Positions 33,825 to 42,514 of a stretch of 64,000 bases of DNA are shown here, one piece after another. Positions within the stretch are counted from its first letter, which is position 1. Each line of letters starts with the position of its first letter. The position numbers were made by a program, and so were the translations under genes. Source of the stretch: Bog-473 sp963809715 (GTDB taxonomy: Bacteria > Actinomycetota > Acidimicrobiia > Acidimicrobiales > RAAP-2); assembly GCA_963809715.1 (NCBI GenBank), contig CAWEKO010000002.1, positions 1 to 64,000 on the forward strand. Reading direction: 5' to 3'. The notes under the pieces are model-generated. The model was given only the letters and a program-made list of their open reading frames with translations, did not search any database and was not told the DNA's origin.

Positions 33825-35033
33825 TCACGAGGCGGATCCGACCACGGGCCGATCGATCCGAAAAGGGCTGAGATCGACGGGCGGTGGCACGGCCTCGGCC
33901 AGATCGGCCAGCACCTGGCCCAACAGCGGACCGAACTTGAAGCCGTGTCCGCTCGTCCCGCAGCCGACGACGACGGATCCGATCCGGTCCAACACGAAAT
34001 CGGTATCGGGGGAGTTGTCGTAGACGCAGCGCTCCGGGGCCACGGGGATGGGGTCCAGTCCGGGCAGCAGGCGGCGCACTGCGTCGCTGAGCGATCCGAG
34101 CTCCCGGTCGTCAGAAGGCATCGGGTTGGGATCGGTCGGGTCGTAGTGCTCGAGCATTGCTCCTGGCGCGTGCTGCGACACCTTGAACAGGCCGGAATGC
34201 ACCCCGTCGCCGAGGACGGGCAGCCCGTACGTCATGGCCTCCCCCCACTCGATGAACACAGGCATGCCAACGCCATCGGCCCCACGCGATCGGAAGTACG
34301 CCACCTGGGGGAGTGACGGCGGGGCAGCCACCGACCCGAACATCGCATGGCGGCCCACGCCTCGCCCGCCCAGCCCACCCTCGAGAAGCCCGAGCGAGGA
34401 CGGCCCCGCACACACGACGACGACATCGCCGTCGAGCACCTCGCCGTCCGCCATGATCACCGACGCATCGCCACCTCCGCTCTGCCCACCACCCGCATTG
34501 CCCCCCCGCACAGAAGCCACCGGTCGCCCACTCTCGACCTGCAGACCCCCGTCCTCCATCAAGGCGGCCAGACACTGGTCGGCCGCCAGGACACCGGACT
34601 CCGGCTCGTAGAGCACCGGACCGTGCGTCAACAACAACCCGGGCGCCAGCACAGCGGCCGCCGCAGACCCCTCGGCGATCTCACCGGGCACGCCGTGCAG
34701 CGCCAGCGCACGACGCACGTCGTCGACCGACGCCGGGTCACCGAAACTCAACTGCCCCGTCACCCGCAGCAGGGTTCGCCCGGTGGCCGATTCCAACGAA
34801 CGCCAGAGGTCCCGCGCCAGTAACGCCATCTCGACGTAGTGCGCCTCTCGATACCCCAAGCGAAAGATCCGCGCCTCCCCCTTGGAGCCGCAACGCTCGT
34901 GGCCCACCGACGCCCCGGCCTCGAGCACCCGGACCGACCAGCCCCGCCGTGACAAGGCCCAGGCGGCCGACAGGCCGAGCAGCCCGCCCCCGACCACGAC
35001 GCAGCGACGGTCTGACCCCACGGCGGCGATCAT
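33825..35033 (-). CDS. FAD-dependent oxidase, monomeric sarcosine oxidase type
   Basis: This encodes 402 residues. The dinucleotide fold is VVVGGGLLGLSAAWALSRRG, followed by SKGEARIFRLGYREAHYVEM and the C-terminal VVVGCGTSGHGFKFGPLLGQ. This matches the DAO/MSOX family, which oxidises N-methyl or secondary amino acids to the imine with H2O2. The position where MSOX has its flavin-linked cysteine reads GCGTSGHGFKFGP, shifted from that pattern. The substrate is unknown. Confidence 0.85.
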   Translation of the reverse strand: MIAAVGSDRRCVVVGGGLLGLSAAWALSRRGWSVRVLEAGASVGHERCGSKGEARIFRLGYREAHYVEMALLARDLWRSLESATGRTLLRVTGQLSFGDPASVDDVRRALALHGVPGEIAEGSAAAAVLAPGLLLTHGPVLYEPESGVLAADQCLAALMEDGGLQVESGRPVASVRGGNAGGGQSGGGDASVIMADGEVLDGDVVVVCAGPSSLGLLEGGLGGRGVGRHAMFGSVAAPPSLPQVAYFRSRGADGVGMPVFIEWGEAMTYGLPVLGDGVHSGLFKVSQHAPGAMLEHYDPTDPNPMPSDDRELGSLSDAVRRLLPGLDPIPVAPERCVYDNSPDTDFVLDRIGSVVVGCGTSGHGFKFGPLLGQVLADLAEAVPPPVDLSPFRIDRPVVGSAS

Positions 35034-35189
35034 AGAGAGCGGCGCCCGGACACCCAGATGTCAAAGACCAGGTCGGCGAGGGTATGGGCGCTACGATTCG
35101 GCGCGGGTATGCACGGGACGGACGCGGCCACGGAGTCACCGCGCCGAACTGAGCAGGAGCACAGCCCGTCACAGGACGAGGGCGAGCCG

Positions 35190-37144
35190 ATGACCACGGC
35201 CGACGCCAACCGGCCCCGCCGACCCAATGCGGCCGCCAGGGCTCTCAAGGCGGTCGCCTTCCACGCCGGCGCCATCGTCCTCTTCGCCGTCCCAGCCGTC
35301 GTCCTCTGGTGGCACGTCTGGACGACGCACCCGAGCGCCACCCTGACCTGCCCGTGCGGAGATCCGGCCCAGCAAGTCTGGTTCACCGCCTGGCCGGCCT
35401 ACGCCCTCGCCCACGGACACAACCTCGTGTTCTCGCACTGGGTGAACGTCCCCTACGGCGCCAACCTGCTCTCGAACACGTCGGGCACCCTGGTCTCCGC
35501 CGTGCTCGCCCCGATCACCTGGGCCTGGGGCCCGATCACCGCCACCAACGTCGCCCTCACGCTGGCCCCCGCCCTCAGTGCCTGGGGCTGCTTCGTCGCC
35601 CTGCGCCCGCTCCTCAAGTGGAAGCTGGCCGCCTTCCCCGCCGCGCTGGTCTACGGCTACTCGGCCGCCATCGTCACGTCGCTCGTCTTCGCCCACGTGT
35701 CGGTGACCGTGCTCGTCGTCCCGCCCATCCTCTTCACCCTCCTCCACGAGATCCTGATCCGACAGGAACACTCGGCTCTCCGCGACGGCCTTTGCCTGGC
35801 GGCCCTCCTCGTCGTGCAGTTCTTCATCTCCCCGGAGATGCTCGTCATGTGTGCCCTCTTCGCCGTCATCGGCATCGTCCCGGTCCTCGTCGTCGGCTGG
35901 CGCCAGATCCGCGTCCGGGCCTGGCACGCGCTCGCCCGCCCTGACGCTCGGCGTCGTCGTCACCGCCGTCCTGCTGGCCTACCCGGTCTGGTTCGGGCTG
36001 CGACGGCCCCCAGGCCGTGACCGGGCGTCCTCTTCGTCCTCGCCCCGCTCGCGGGCGTGCCGCTCTCGGGCGTGCTCTCCCCGGGCCGCTACGGGGCGTT
36101 CGCCAACACGTTCGTACGCCTCGGCGGCTACAGCGGCCGGTACGGCCCGCCACCCGGACTTCATCGGGATCGGCGCCACCGCGGCAGCGCTGGCCTCCTT
36201 CGTCCTGGCCTGGCGCCGCCTCCTCACCTGGCTCGTCCTCCTTCTCGCGGTGACCACCGTGTGGCTCTCGCTCGGCGCCTACCAGTTCGGCGTGTCGGCC
36301 TGGCTCAGCCACCTGTGGCTGCCCTGGCGCGATCCTCGTCACTCTCCCGATCCTCAAGGAGATCCTGGCCAACCAGATCACGCCGTTCATCTCGCTCTTC
36401 CTCGCCTTCCTCCTCGCCCTCGGCCTCGATGCGCTGTTCACCCTGCCCGCACCGGCGGCTGGTTCGACCGCCACCGCCGGGTCGTCACGCTCGCCGCCAC
36501 CGCCGCCGTCGGCGTCGCCGCGCTCCTCCCGCTCTTCTTGACCTTCGACATGCCGCTTCCGGTCACCAAGGTCCGGCTGCCGCCGTATTACCGAACGGTC
36601 GCGCAAACCGTCCCGACCGACACGGTGCTCCTGACCATTCCCTTCGCCGTCTCGGGCCAGGCCCAGCCGATGCTGTGGCAGGCCGTCGACGACTTCCACT
36701 TCCGGCTCGCCGGCGCCGCCCTGAAGACGCCGAACGCCACCGGCGGCCCCGTCCAACAGGGCGCGCCCGGATCCGCCCGCAACATCCTCACCAATCTCAC
36801 CGTGGCCGGCAGGTCCCTGCCGACCGGGGCACCCAGCCGAGCTGCTCACCGTGCGCCGCGCCCTGGCGCAGTGGCACGTGCAGCGCGTCGTGATCGCCGG
36901 TGACAGCCTCGACCCCAAGTACGCGTCGGGCTTCTTCACCGAGGCCCTCGGGGTGGGACCCGTGTTCGAGCACGACGCCTGGGTGTGGACGCTTCAGCCC
37001 GGATGGACCTCGGTCCGGCCGGCCTACGGGGCGTCGCTCGGGACCTGCCGGGCCGCGGCCAACGCGCCGGCCGTGCGCGGCAAGCCTCTCTTCATGTCGG
37101 CCTGCGTCCTGCTCGACGCCGGCCGCGCCGAATCCACGACGTAA
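35190..37144 (+). pseudogene. large polytopic membrane protein, about six frameshifts
   Basis: Joined across frames this gives about 650 residues of a glycosyltransferase-type membrane protein. It has many hydrophobic spans (AIVLFAVPAVVLWWHVW, LGVVVTAVLLAYPVWFGL, LASFVLAWRRLLTWLVLLL) with loops such as WVNVPYGANLLSNTSGTL. The soluble end contains KVRLPPYYRTVAQ, then VVIAGDSLDPKYASGFF. Frame changes fall near 35940, 36020, 36150, 36335, 36470 and 36830, mostly in C/G runs. Sense is kept on both sides of each, so errors in the assembly or very young decay are both possible. Confidence 0.7.
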
Positions 37145-37154
37145 TCTGAGGGCG

Positions 37155-37589
37155 GTGCAGCCGATCCTCCATCTGTCCATCCCGGTGCGGGACATGGACG
37201 AGGCCCGCGACTTCTACGTGCACACGCTCGGCTGCCAGGCCGCCCGCACCACGGCCGAGTTCACCGACATCTGGTTCTTCGGCATGCAGGTGACGTTGCA
37301 GGACCGCCCCGACGAGGCCACCGGGCTGGTCCCGTGGGGTTCCCGGCACTTCGGCGTGACCCTCGGCCGTAACGACTTCGACGCCGCGGTGGCCCGCCTC
37401 GAAGAAGCTGGTGTCGCCTGGCTGTCTCCCGTGTCGACCGATGGGCCGGGGACCGAGAGCGAGCAGACGAAGTGCAAGATCGCCGATCCCAGCGGCAACG
37501 TCATCGAGTTCAAGACGTACCGCAACGTCGAGGTCGCCCTCGAGATCTCGCCACACTCCTACCCCGAGCAGCTCGCCCACGGTAACTGA
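37155..37589 (+). CDS. VOC/glyoxalase superfamily protein
   Basis: This encodes 144 residues from GTG 37155, ten bases after the preceding frame ends. It has a single VOC module: ILHLSIPVRDMDEARDFYVH, HFGVTLGRNDFD, then CKIADPSGNVIEFKTY. Metal-ligand positions (His in LHLS/HFGV, Glu in IEFK) are present. The family covers glyoxalases, extradiol dioxygenases and resistance proteins; the role is not predictable. Confidence 0.82.
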   Translation: MQPILHLSIPVRDMDEARDFYVHTLGCQAARTTAEFTDIWFFGMQVTLQDRPDEATGLVPWGSRHFGVTLGRNDFDAAVARLEEAGVAWLSPVSTDGPGTESEQTKCKIADPSGNVIEFKTYRNVEVALEISPHSYPEQLAHGN

Positions 37590-37596
37590 GCCCGGC

Positions 37597-37690
37597 ACCT
37601 CTCCACCCCACCCCGGCCTCGCCCCTCTCCGCCCCTCTCCACCCTTGCCTCGCTCCGCCCCTCTCCACCCTGGCCTCGCTCCGCTCCGCG
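37597..37690. repeat. C-rich tandem repeat
   Basis: This is an imperfect array with a unit of about 26 bases (ctccgcccctctccaccc then tggcctcg) between the VOC gene and rph. It is strongly pyrimidine-biased on the plus strand. Confidence 0.65.
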
Positions 37691-37762
37691 CCACCCCGGT
37701 GATCGCCGTGAAAGCAACTCTGGCCTACGGTGTCGGCCCAGAGAGTCGGTGAGAGGAGCGCA

Positions 37763-38527
37763 GTGGCAGCAGACGATGTGAACGGGGCGCGTACGGCGCG
37801 TCAGGACGGGCGAGCCGTGGACCAACTGCGGCCGGTGCGCTTCGACCGCGACTACACGGTGATGGCCCCGGGGTCGGTGCTGGTCACTTTCGGCCAGACC
37901 AAGGTGCTCTGCACGGCCTCGGTCGAGGAGCGCGTCCCGCCCTGGATGCGGGGCACTGGCAAGGGCTGGGTCACGGCTGAGTACTCCATGCTGCCGGGCT
38001 CGACGCCCGACCGGGCCTCCCGCGAGGCGGCCAAGGGTAAGCAGTCCGGGCGAACCCAAGAGATCCAGCGGCTGATCGCCCGTTCGCTCCGTGCCGTGTG
38101 CGATCTCGTCGCGCTGGGTGAGGTGCAGATCACCGTCGACTGCGACGCGCTGCAGGCCGACGGCGGGACGCGCACCGCGTCGATCTGCGGTGCCTACGTC
38201 GCCCTGCATGATGCCTGCACACGCCTCGTGCAGAAGGGCACCATCAGTAGTCACCCGCTGACCGATTCGGTGGCAGCGGTGTCGGTGGGCATCATCGACG
38301 GCGTGCCCATGCTCGATCTGCCCTACGTGGAGGACTCACGGGCCGAAGTCGACATGAACGTCGTCATGACTGGGGCCGGTCGCTTCGTCGAGGTACAGGG
38401 CACGGCCGAAGGCATGGCCTTCTCCCGGAGCGAGCTCGACAGCCTGCTCGGCTTGGCCGAGGCGGGTATCAAGGAGCTGACCGGCATGCAGGCCGCGGTC
38501 CTCGCCGAGGCGCCTCCCGCACGGTGA
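37763..38527 (+). CDS. rph: ribonuclease PH
   Basis: This encodes 254 residues from GTG 37763, placed after a gagaggagc ribosome site; earlier in-frame GTG codons lack one. RNase PH features include QLRPVRFDRDYTVMAPGS, FGQTKVLCTASVEERVPPW, GWVTAEYSMLPGS and QVTVDCDALQADGGTRTA-like segment ITVDCDALQADGGTRTASI. It trims tRNA 3' ends using phosphate. It overlaps rdgB by four bases (GTGA), the classic actinobacterial pair. Confidence 0.95.
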   Translation: MAADDVNGARTARQDGRAVDQLRPVRFDRDYTVMAPGSVLVTFGQTKVLCTASVEERVPPWMRGTGKGWVTAEYSMLPGSTPDRASREAAKGKQSGRTQEIQRLIARSLRAVCDLVALGEVQITVDCDALQADGGTRTASICGAYVALHDACTRLVQKGTISSHPLTDSVAAVSVGIIDGVPMLDLPYVEDSRAEVDMNVVMTGAGRFVEVQGTAEGMAFSRSELDSLLGLAEAGIKELTGMQAAVLAEAPPAR

Positions 38528-39213
38528 CCGACGGCTCGCCGGCGCCGTCCGTCTCGTGGCGGCTCGTGTTGGCGTCGGCCAACCCCGACAAGGTCACCGA
38601 AATCCAAGCGATCCTCTCGGACGCGCTCGAGGTGACACTGCTGCCCCGGCCGGCCGACGTGCCCGACGTGGTGGAGGACGGCGAGACCTTGCTCGACAAC
38701 GCCCGCCTCAAGGCGCGTGCACTGGTCGCGGCAACGGGCGAAGCGGCCGTGGCCGACGACACCGGTCTCGAAGTCGACGCACTCGGTGGCGCCCCGGGGG
38801 TGTACTCGGCTCGCTACGCCGGCGAGGACGTGACCTACGCCGACAACGTGGCAAAACTGCTGCGTGAGCTGGCGGTGCTGGAGGATGCCGGCGGCGAGCG
38901 CACCGCCCGCTTCCGCACTGTCGCTCTGGTTGCCTTCCCCGGCGGCTCCGAGCTGTGGGCTGAAGGGTCGGTCGAGGGCATCATTGCTTCCGAGGGCCGG
39001 GGTGACGCCGGCTTCGGCTACGACCCGGTCTTCGTCGTCGCGCCGTCCGAGGGCGGCGACGGGCGGACGTTCGCCGAGATGACGGCGGAGGAGAAGGGTG
39101 CGGTGTCGCACCGTGGGCGGGCGTTCCGGGCGCTGGCTGCCCTGCTCGCCGAACGGGGGCGACCAGAGAATTCGGAGGTCAGAGGTACGCCTCCGAAGGT
39201 CGCCGGTCCCTGA
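38524..39213 (+). CDS. rdgB: RdgB/HAM1 non-canonical purine NTP pyrophosphatase
   Basis: This encodes 229 residues from a GTG overlapping the rph stop. Family motifs are LVLASANPDKVTEIQ, NARLKARAL, VADDTGLEVDALGGAPGVYS, GDAGFGYDPVF, FAEMTAEEKGAVSHRGRA. It hydrolyses dITP/XTP to keep them out of DNA. The last 20 residues are a non-conserved tail. Confidence 0.94.
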   Translation: MTDGSPAPSVSWRLVLASANPDKVTEIQAILSDALEVTLLPRPADVPDVVEDGETLLDNARLKARALVAATGEAAVADDTGLEVDALGGAPGVYSARYAGEDVTYADNVAKLLRELAVLEDAGGERTARFRTVALVAFPGGSELWAEGSVEGIIASEGRGDAGFGYDPVFVVAPSEGGDGRTFAEMTAEEKGAVSHRGRAFRALAALLAERGRPENSEVRGTPPKVAGP

Positions 39214-39362
39214 GAATGGCCGAGCGGCCGCCGCGTTTGCTTGTCTCGTCACCGGTGCAGCACCCCATTCGCCGAACGCGGTGCTGAAGCCGGAAGTGCA
39301 CTCTCCGTCATGTTTCCCGACCCCGCGGTGACGGTTCTTCGCTTCAGGGTCAGAATGACACG

Positions 39363-39935
39363 GTGAACATCCGTTGGCTGGCTTTGGCCGGTACGGCGCT
39401 CCTGGCGGGCTGGAGTGGAGTCGCCGGGGCGAGCGGGTCCTCGCCGGCCCCCATCAAGGTTCACGTTTCGCTGGACCAGAGTCGTGCACTCGCCGGGCAA
39501 CCGATCAAGGGGACGGTGGTCCTCACCAATACAACTTCGAGACCGATCACCGTCGAGAGCTGCGCCCAGAACGGCTGGTTACAAGTAGGACTCAAGGGCC
39601 ATGGGTACACGTATCAGTCCACCAGCACCCTTGTCGCGTGTCCACCCTCGATCCGGCTCGCACCTGGTGCCAACCACTTCCAAGTGACTGTTCTGACGAA
39701 CTACGAAGGTTGTCTCCAACGTGGAGGGCAGTCACTCACATCGTTGCCGTCGTGTACGTCAAGCGGCCCACCTCCATTGCCCGCCGGGAGGTATTCGACG
39801 ATCGTCTCCATCATGGGCCTGGCGCACACGCAATCTTCTCGCGGCGAAACCGTGACTCTCCAACGACCAATGCGACGCAAGACGTCGCCGATCAACGTCG
39901 CGCGATGCCCCATGTGTCCCACCCACCCGGCCTAG
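39363..39935 (+). CDS. secreted hypothetical protein with Ig-like domain
   Basis: This encodes 190 residues from GTG 39363. The signal peptide (WLALAGTALLAGWSGVAGASG) is followed by a beta-sandwich pattern: ALAGQPIKGTVVLTNTTSRP, WLQVGLKG, ACPPSIRLAPGANHFQVTV and PLPAGRYSTIV. This is the layout of BsuPI/intracellular-protease-inhibitor-like extracellular domains, but the family call is not firm. Four to five Cys could form disulfides. Confidence 0.65.
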   Translation: MNIRWLALAGTALLAGWSGVAGASGSSPAPIKVHVSLDQSRALAGQPIKGTVVLTNTTSRPITVESCAQNGWLQVGLKGHGYTYQSTSTLVACPPSIRLAPGANHFQVTVLTNYEGCLQRGGQSLTSLPSCTSSGPPPLPAGRYSTIVSIMGLAHTQSSRGETVTLQRPMRRKTSPINVARCPMCPTHPA

Positions 39936-40143
39936 GGGCCGACTCGAATCCGGAGATAAGGAGAGAGAGTCAGTCGGAGCTGGCGATCTCATGCCAATGT
40001 CGGAGTAGCGCTGTTGTTGCACCCAGTCAGGATGACCCGCCATCGGCCGACCGCCCTGAATGCCCTGCCCAACGGCGCCGCAAGGTGTCACCTCAGTCTT
40101 GCGGGGAGCGTCGCGCGGACAACCACGATCTAACGTCCTTCTC

Positions 40144-40524
40144 GTGAGGGACTCACATGAGATTGTCACCGCGTACTGGACGGCAGCGAATGAACGAGAT
40201 TGGGTGGCCTTCGGCCAGCTGTTGGCCGAAGATGTCGTGTACGAAGGACCCCAGACCCGCGAAAGGGTCCGTGGCCGTGCTGACTACCTGCGCTTCAACA
40301 CCGAGGGATTCCCTGGTGATTGGCATCTGGTGATCATCCGGATCGTTGGTGAAGGGCTGCATGCTGCCAGCTGGACCGACTTCACCAATGCTGACGGGTA
40401 CACCCAGCCTGGTCTGTGTTTCTTCGATCTTCGAGACGACGGCAAGATCGCTCGGATCACTGACTTCTGGCCGGATCCCTACGAGTTGCCCGCGCAACGA
40501 GCACACCTCGTCGAGAGATATTGA
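40144..40524 (+). CDS. SnoaL-like (NTF2-fold) protein
   Basis: This encodes 126 residues from GTG 40144 (VRDSHEIVTAYWTAANERDW). It is a cone-like NTF2 fold: LLAEDVVYEGPQTRERVRG, ADYLRF, WTDFTNADGYTQPGLCFFD and KIARITDFWPDP. Such proteins are isomerases, cyclases, or stress-related with no known activity. It stands alone between opposing genes. Confidence 0.78.
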   Translation: MRDSHEIVTAYWTAANERDWVAFGQLLAEDVVYEGPQTRERVRGRADYLRFNTEGFPGDWHLVIIRIVGEGLHAASWTDFTNADGYTQPGLCFFDLRDDGKIARITDFWPDPYELPAQRAHLVERY

Positions 40525-40558
40525 ATCGTCATCGTCGTTACGAGTCGATTGCGAGGTC

Positions 40559-41413
40559 TCAGAGCGCAGCAAGTGCAGGCGCCAGAGCGCGGTACTCGTC
40601 GAGTGGGAAATCCTGCCGATCGGCCACGACCTGGAGGCAGACGTGATCGGCGCCGGCCTCGAGGTGACCGTGCACCCGGTCGGCAATCGTCTCGACGTCG
40701 CCCCAGGGGATGACGGCGTCGATGAGGCGGTCGCTGCCGCCGTGGTCGATGTCGTCGTCGCCGAAGCCGAAGCGGCGCAGGTTCGAGGTGTAGTTGGGCA
40801 GCCCCAGGTAGATGCTGGCGTAGGTGCGGGCGAGCTCGCGTGCCTTGGCCGGGTCGGTCTCGAGGACGACGGCCACCTCGGTGGCCAGCAGTGAGTCGGC
40901 GCCGAGGATTCCGCGGGCCAGCGCTGTGTGCTCCACCGGCACGAAGTACGGATGCGCTCCTACGGCGCGGGCGGCCGCCAGTTCGAGCATGCGCGGCGCC
41001 AACGCGGCGAGGACGCGCCGCTCCGGCGGGACGGGGCGCTCGAGTGCGTCGAGCCCATCGAGATAGGCGACCATCTTGGAGTAGGGCTTGGTGTAGTCCT
41101 CCACGACGGCGCTGTGGCTGGTGCCGAGGCCGAGCAGGAAGCGATCGGGGTGACGGGCCTCGAGCTCGGCCACGGCCGGCCCGACCTCCTCGGGCGTGCT
41201 GGCCCAGATGCTGACGATGCCGCTGGCCACCGTGACCGTCCGCGTCGCGTCGAGGAGCTTGCCGAATCGGGTGGAGAGTCCGGGATCGAAACCGCCGGAG
41301 GACCAGAGCGTCCCGTAGCCGAGTTCCTCCATGGTCGCTGCGGTGTCGAGCTCGGGTTGGTCGGCCACCTTCCAGCTCCCGCTCCACCAGGCGCCCACTC
41401 GTCCAAGATCCAT
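40559..41413 (-). CDS. LLM-class F420-dependent oxidoreductase
   Basis: This encodes 284 residues from ATG 41413 (MDLGRVGAWWSGSWK). It has luciferase-like features: ELGYGTLWSSGGFD, TVTVASGIVSIWASTPEEVG, HPDRFLLGLGTSH, and LAALAPRMLELAAARAVGAHP. This is the TIGR03620-like subgroup common in Mycobacterium, thought to use F420. The open frame extends upstream to 42070 but only overlaps other genes. The substrate is unknown. Confidence 0.85.
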   Translation of the reverse strand: MDLGRVGAWWSGSWKVADQPELDTAATMEELGYGTLWSSGGFDPGLSTRFGKLLDATRTVTVASGIVSIWASTPEEVGPAVAELEARHPDRFLLGLGTSHSAVVEDYTKPYSKMVAYLDGLDALERPVPPERRVLAALAPRMLELAAARAVGAHPYFVPVEHTALARGILGADSLLATEVAVVLETDPAKARELARTYASIYLGLPNYTSNLRRFGFGDDDIDHGGSDRLIDAVIPWGDVETIADRVHGHLEAGADHVCLQVVADRQDFPLDEYRALAPALAAL

Positions 41414-41721
41414 GGGCAGCACCGTACCGGAGGACCTCGTTCTTGTCCCCGATCCGTTGCATCGCCCGGTACCTGCACTGTTGGAAGGGACCCCGGCCAG
41501 AGACGGAGCAGGGGTGCGTGCACAGGCGTCCGGGTCCCACGATCTCAGATCATCAGGGCCGCCGGCCAAGTACCACCTGGCCGGGTGAGGTCGTCGATGG
41601 CCTTGGATGCTTCGAGGTAGGCCGCCCACGAACATCTCGCTGATGCTTCCGTTGCCCCTCTCGTCGAGGAAGGCCTTGGCGGCCTTGGCGGAGAGGGCGT
41701 TGACCCGGAGGTCGACGACGG
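41414..41721. other. no gene seen
   Basis: This lies between two minus-strand genes. A short minus-strand reading (NALSAKAAKAFLDERGNGS at about 41650-41700) has coding character but no start or family, and is possibly a remnant. Confidence 0.35.
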
Positions 41722-42288
41722 TTATGCGTCTGGGTTGATGCTCGTGCTCGTGGGCGTTTCTTGTTGCTGTGCGTTGGCCTCCGCTACCTTGGCAGCGACT
41801 TTCGCCTTGGCCTTGCGCAGGTACTGCACGCCTTTCGTCAGCGACTCCTTGATGAGGTGGTCGTTGTCCTTGGAGATGAAGGCGTGGACCCGCTTTTCGA
41901 GCAGGATCCGGAGCAACGGATTGAAGGCGTGGTAGGTCTCGGTGAAGTGGACTCGGGTGCGGTCGTCGCCGATGGCCTCGAGGCGGGTGAAGCCTTCGGC
42001 TTGGGAGAGGAGGGGGCGGCCGACGGCGCTGTACTTCCATGACTCCTTGGGCTTGACCTCGGTCAGCCACTCCCAGGACTGGCCCTTGCCACCCGTAAGG
42101 AGGTACTTGGGGACCCGGAACCAGCAGTGACGGATCAGGCCGTCTCCGATGTCGTTGCCCGGGTAGAGGATGTCGATCGTGACGTCCCCTGATTGGGTGT
42201 GTGGGATGCGGGCCCAGAAGAGCTGCCAGAGCTCGTCCACCGTGGCATCGATGTCGACGTAGTAATTGTGCTCCTGCACCGCGGTCAC
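41722..42288 (-). CDS. SRPBCC (START-like) family protein
   Basis: This encodes 188 residues. The helix-grip fold shows VQEHNYYVDIDATVDELWQL, GDVTIDILYPGNDIGDGLIR, SWEWLTEVKPKESWKYSAVG, and RVHFTETYHAFNPLL. It is a polyketide-cyclase/dehydrase-like lipid or ligand binder. A lysine/alanine-rich helical tail (KAKAKVAAKVAEA) ends the protein. A palindrome lies 9 bp upstream of its start. Confidence 0.82.
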   Translation of the reverse strand: MTAVQEHNYYVDIDATVDELWQLFWARIPHTQSGDVTIDILYPGNDIGDGLIRHCWFRVPKYLLTGGKGQSWEWLTEVKPKESWKYSAVGRPLLSQAEGFTRLEAIGDDRTRVHFTETYHAFNPLLRILLEKRVHAFISKDNDHLIKESLTKGVQYLRKAKAKVAAKVAEANAQQQETPTSTSINPDA

Positions 42289-42296
42289 CCTATCCG

Positions 42297-42322
42297 CGGA
42301 GCTGACATCGGTGTCAGCTCCG
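42297..42322. promoter_or_regulatory. perfect palindrome upstream of the SRPBCC gene
   Basis: Eleven complementary bases on each side (cggagctgaca ... tgtcagctccg) surround a 4-base tcgg centre. The position just before the minus-strand ATG at 42288 suggests an operator or an RNA hairpin over the ribosome site; there is no T-run for termination. Confidence 0.5.
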
Positions 42323-42514
42323 GCGGAGCGCCCGGGTTGGGGGCTGAGTCCTCGGGCAGGCCGGGAGCCTCCGCTACCCTGCCGCGGTGGTTGTCCGAAC
42401 CGAGCGCGACTCGGATGTGCTGTCCCAGCCGCCCGGGCCGCCGGCGCGGGGGCGCGGCCAGAGCTCGGGGCGACGGGGCCCGGTCTCCCGGGTTGGCTGC
42501 GCCCGGTCGGGAGT

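Noticed and set aside
37597..37690. CRISPR or regulatory array in the C-rich repeat
   Set aside because: Units are imperfect, adjacent and without spacers; a simple low-complexity tandem repeat fits.
40559..42070. 503-residue version of the LLM oxidoreductase
   Set aside because: The region upstream of ATG 41413 is antisense/shadow of the SRPBCC gene and has no luciferase-like content.
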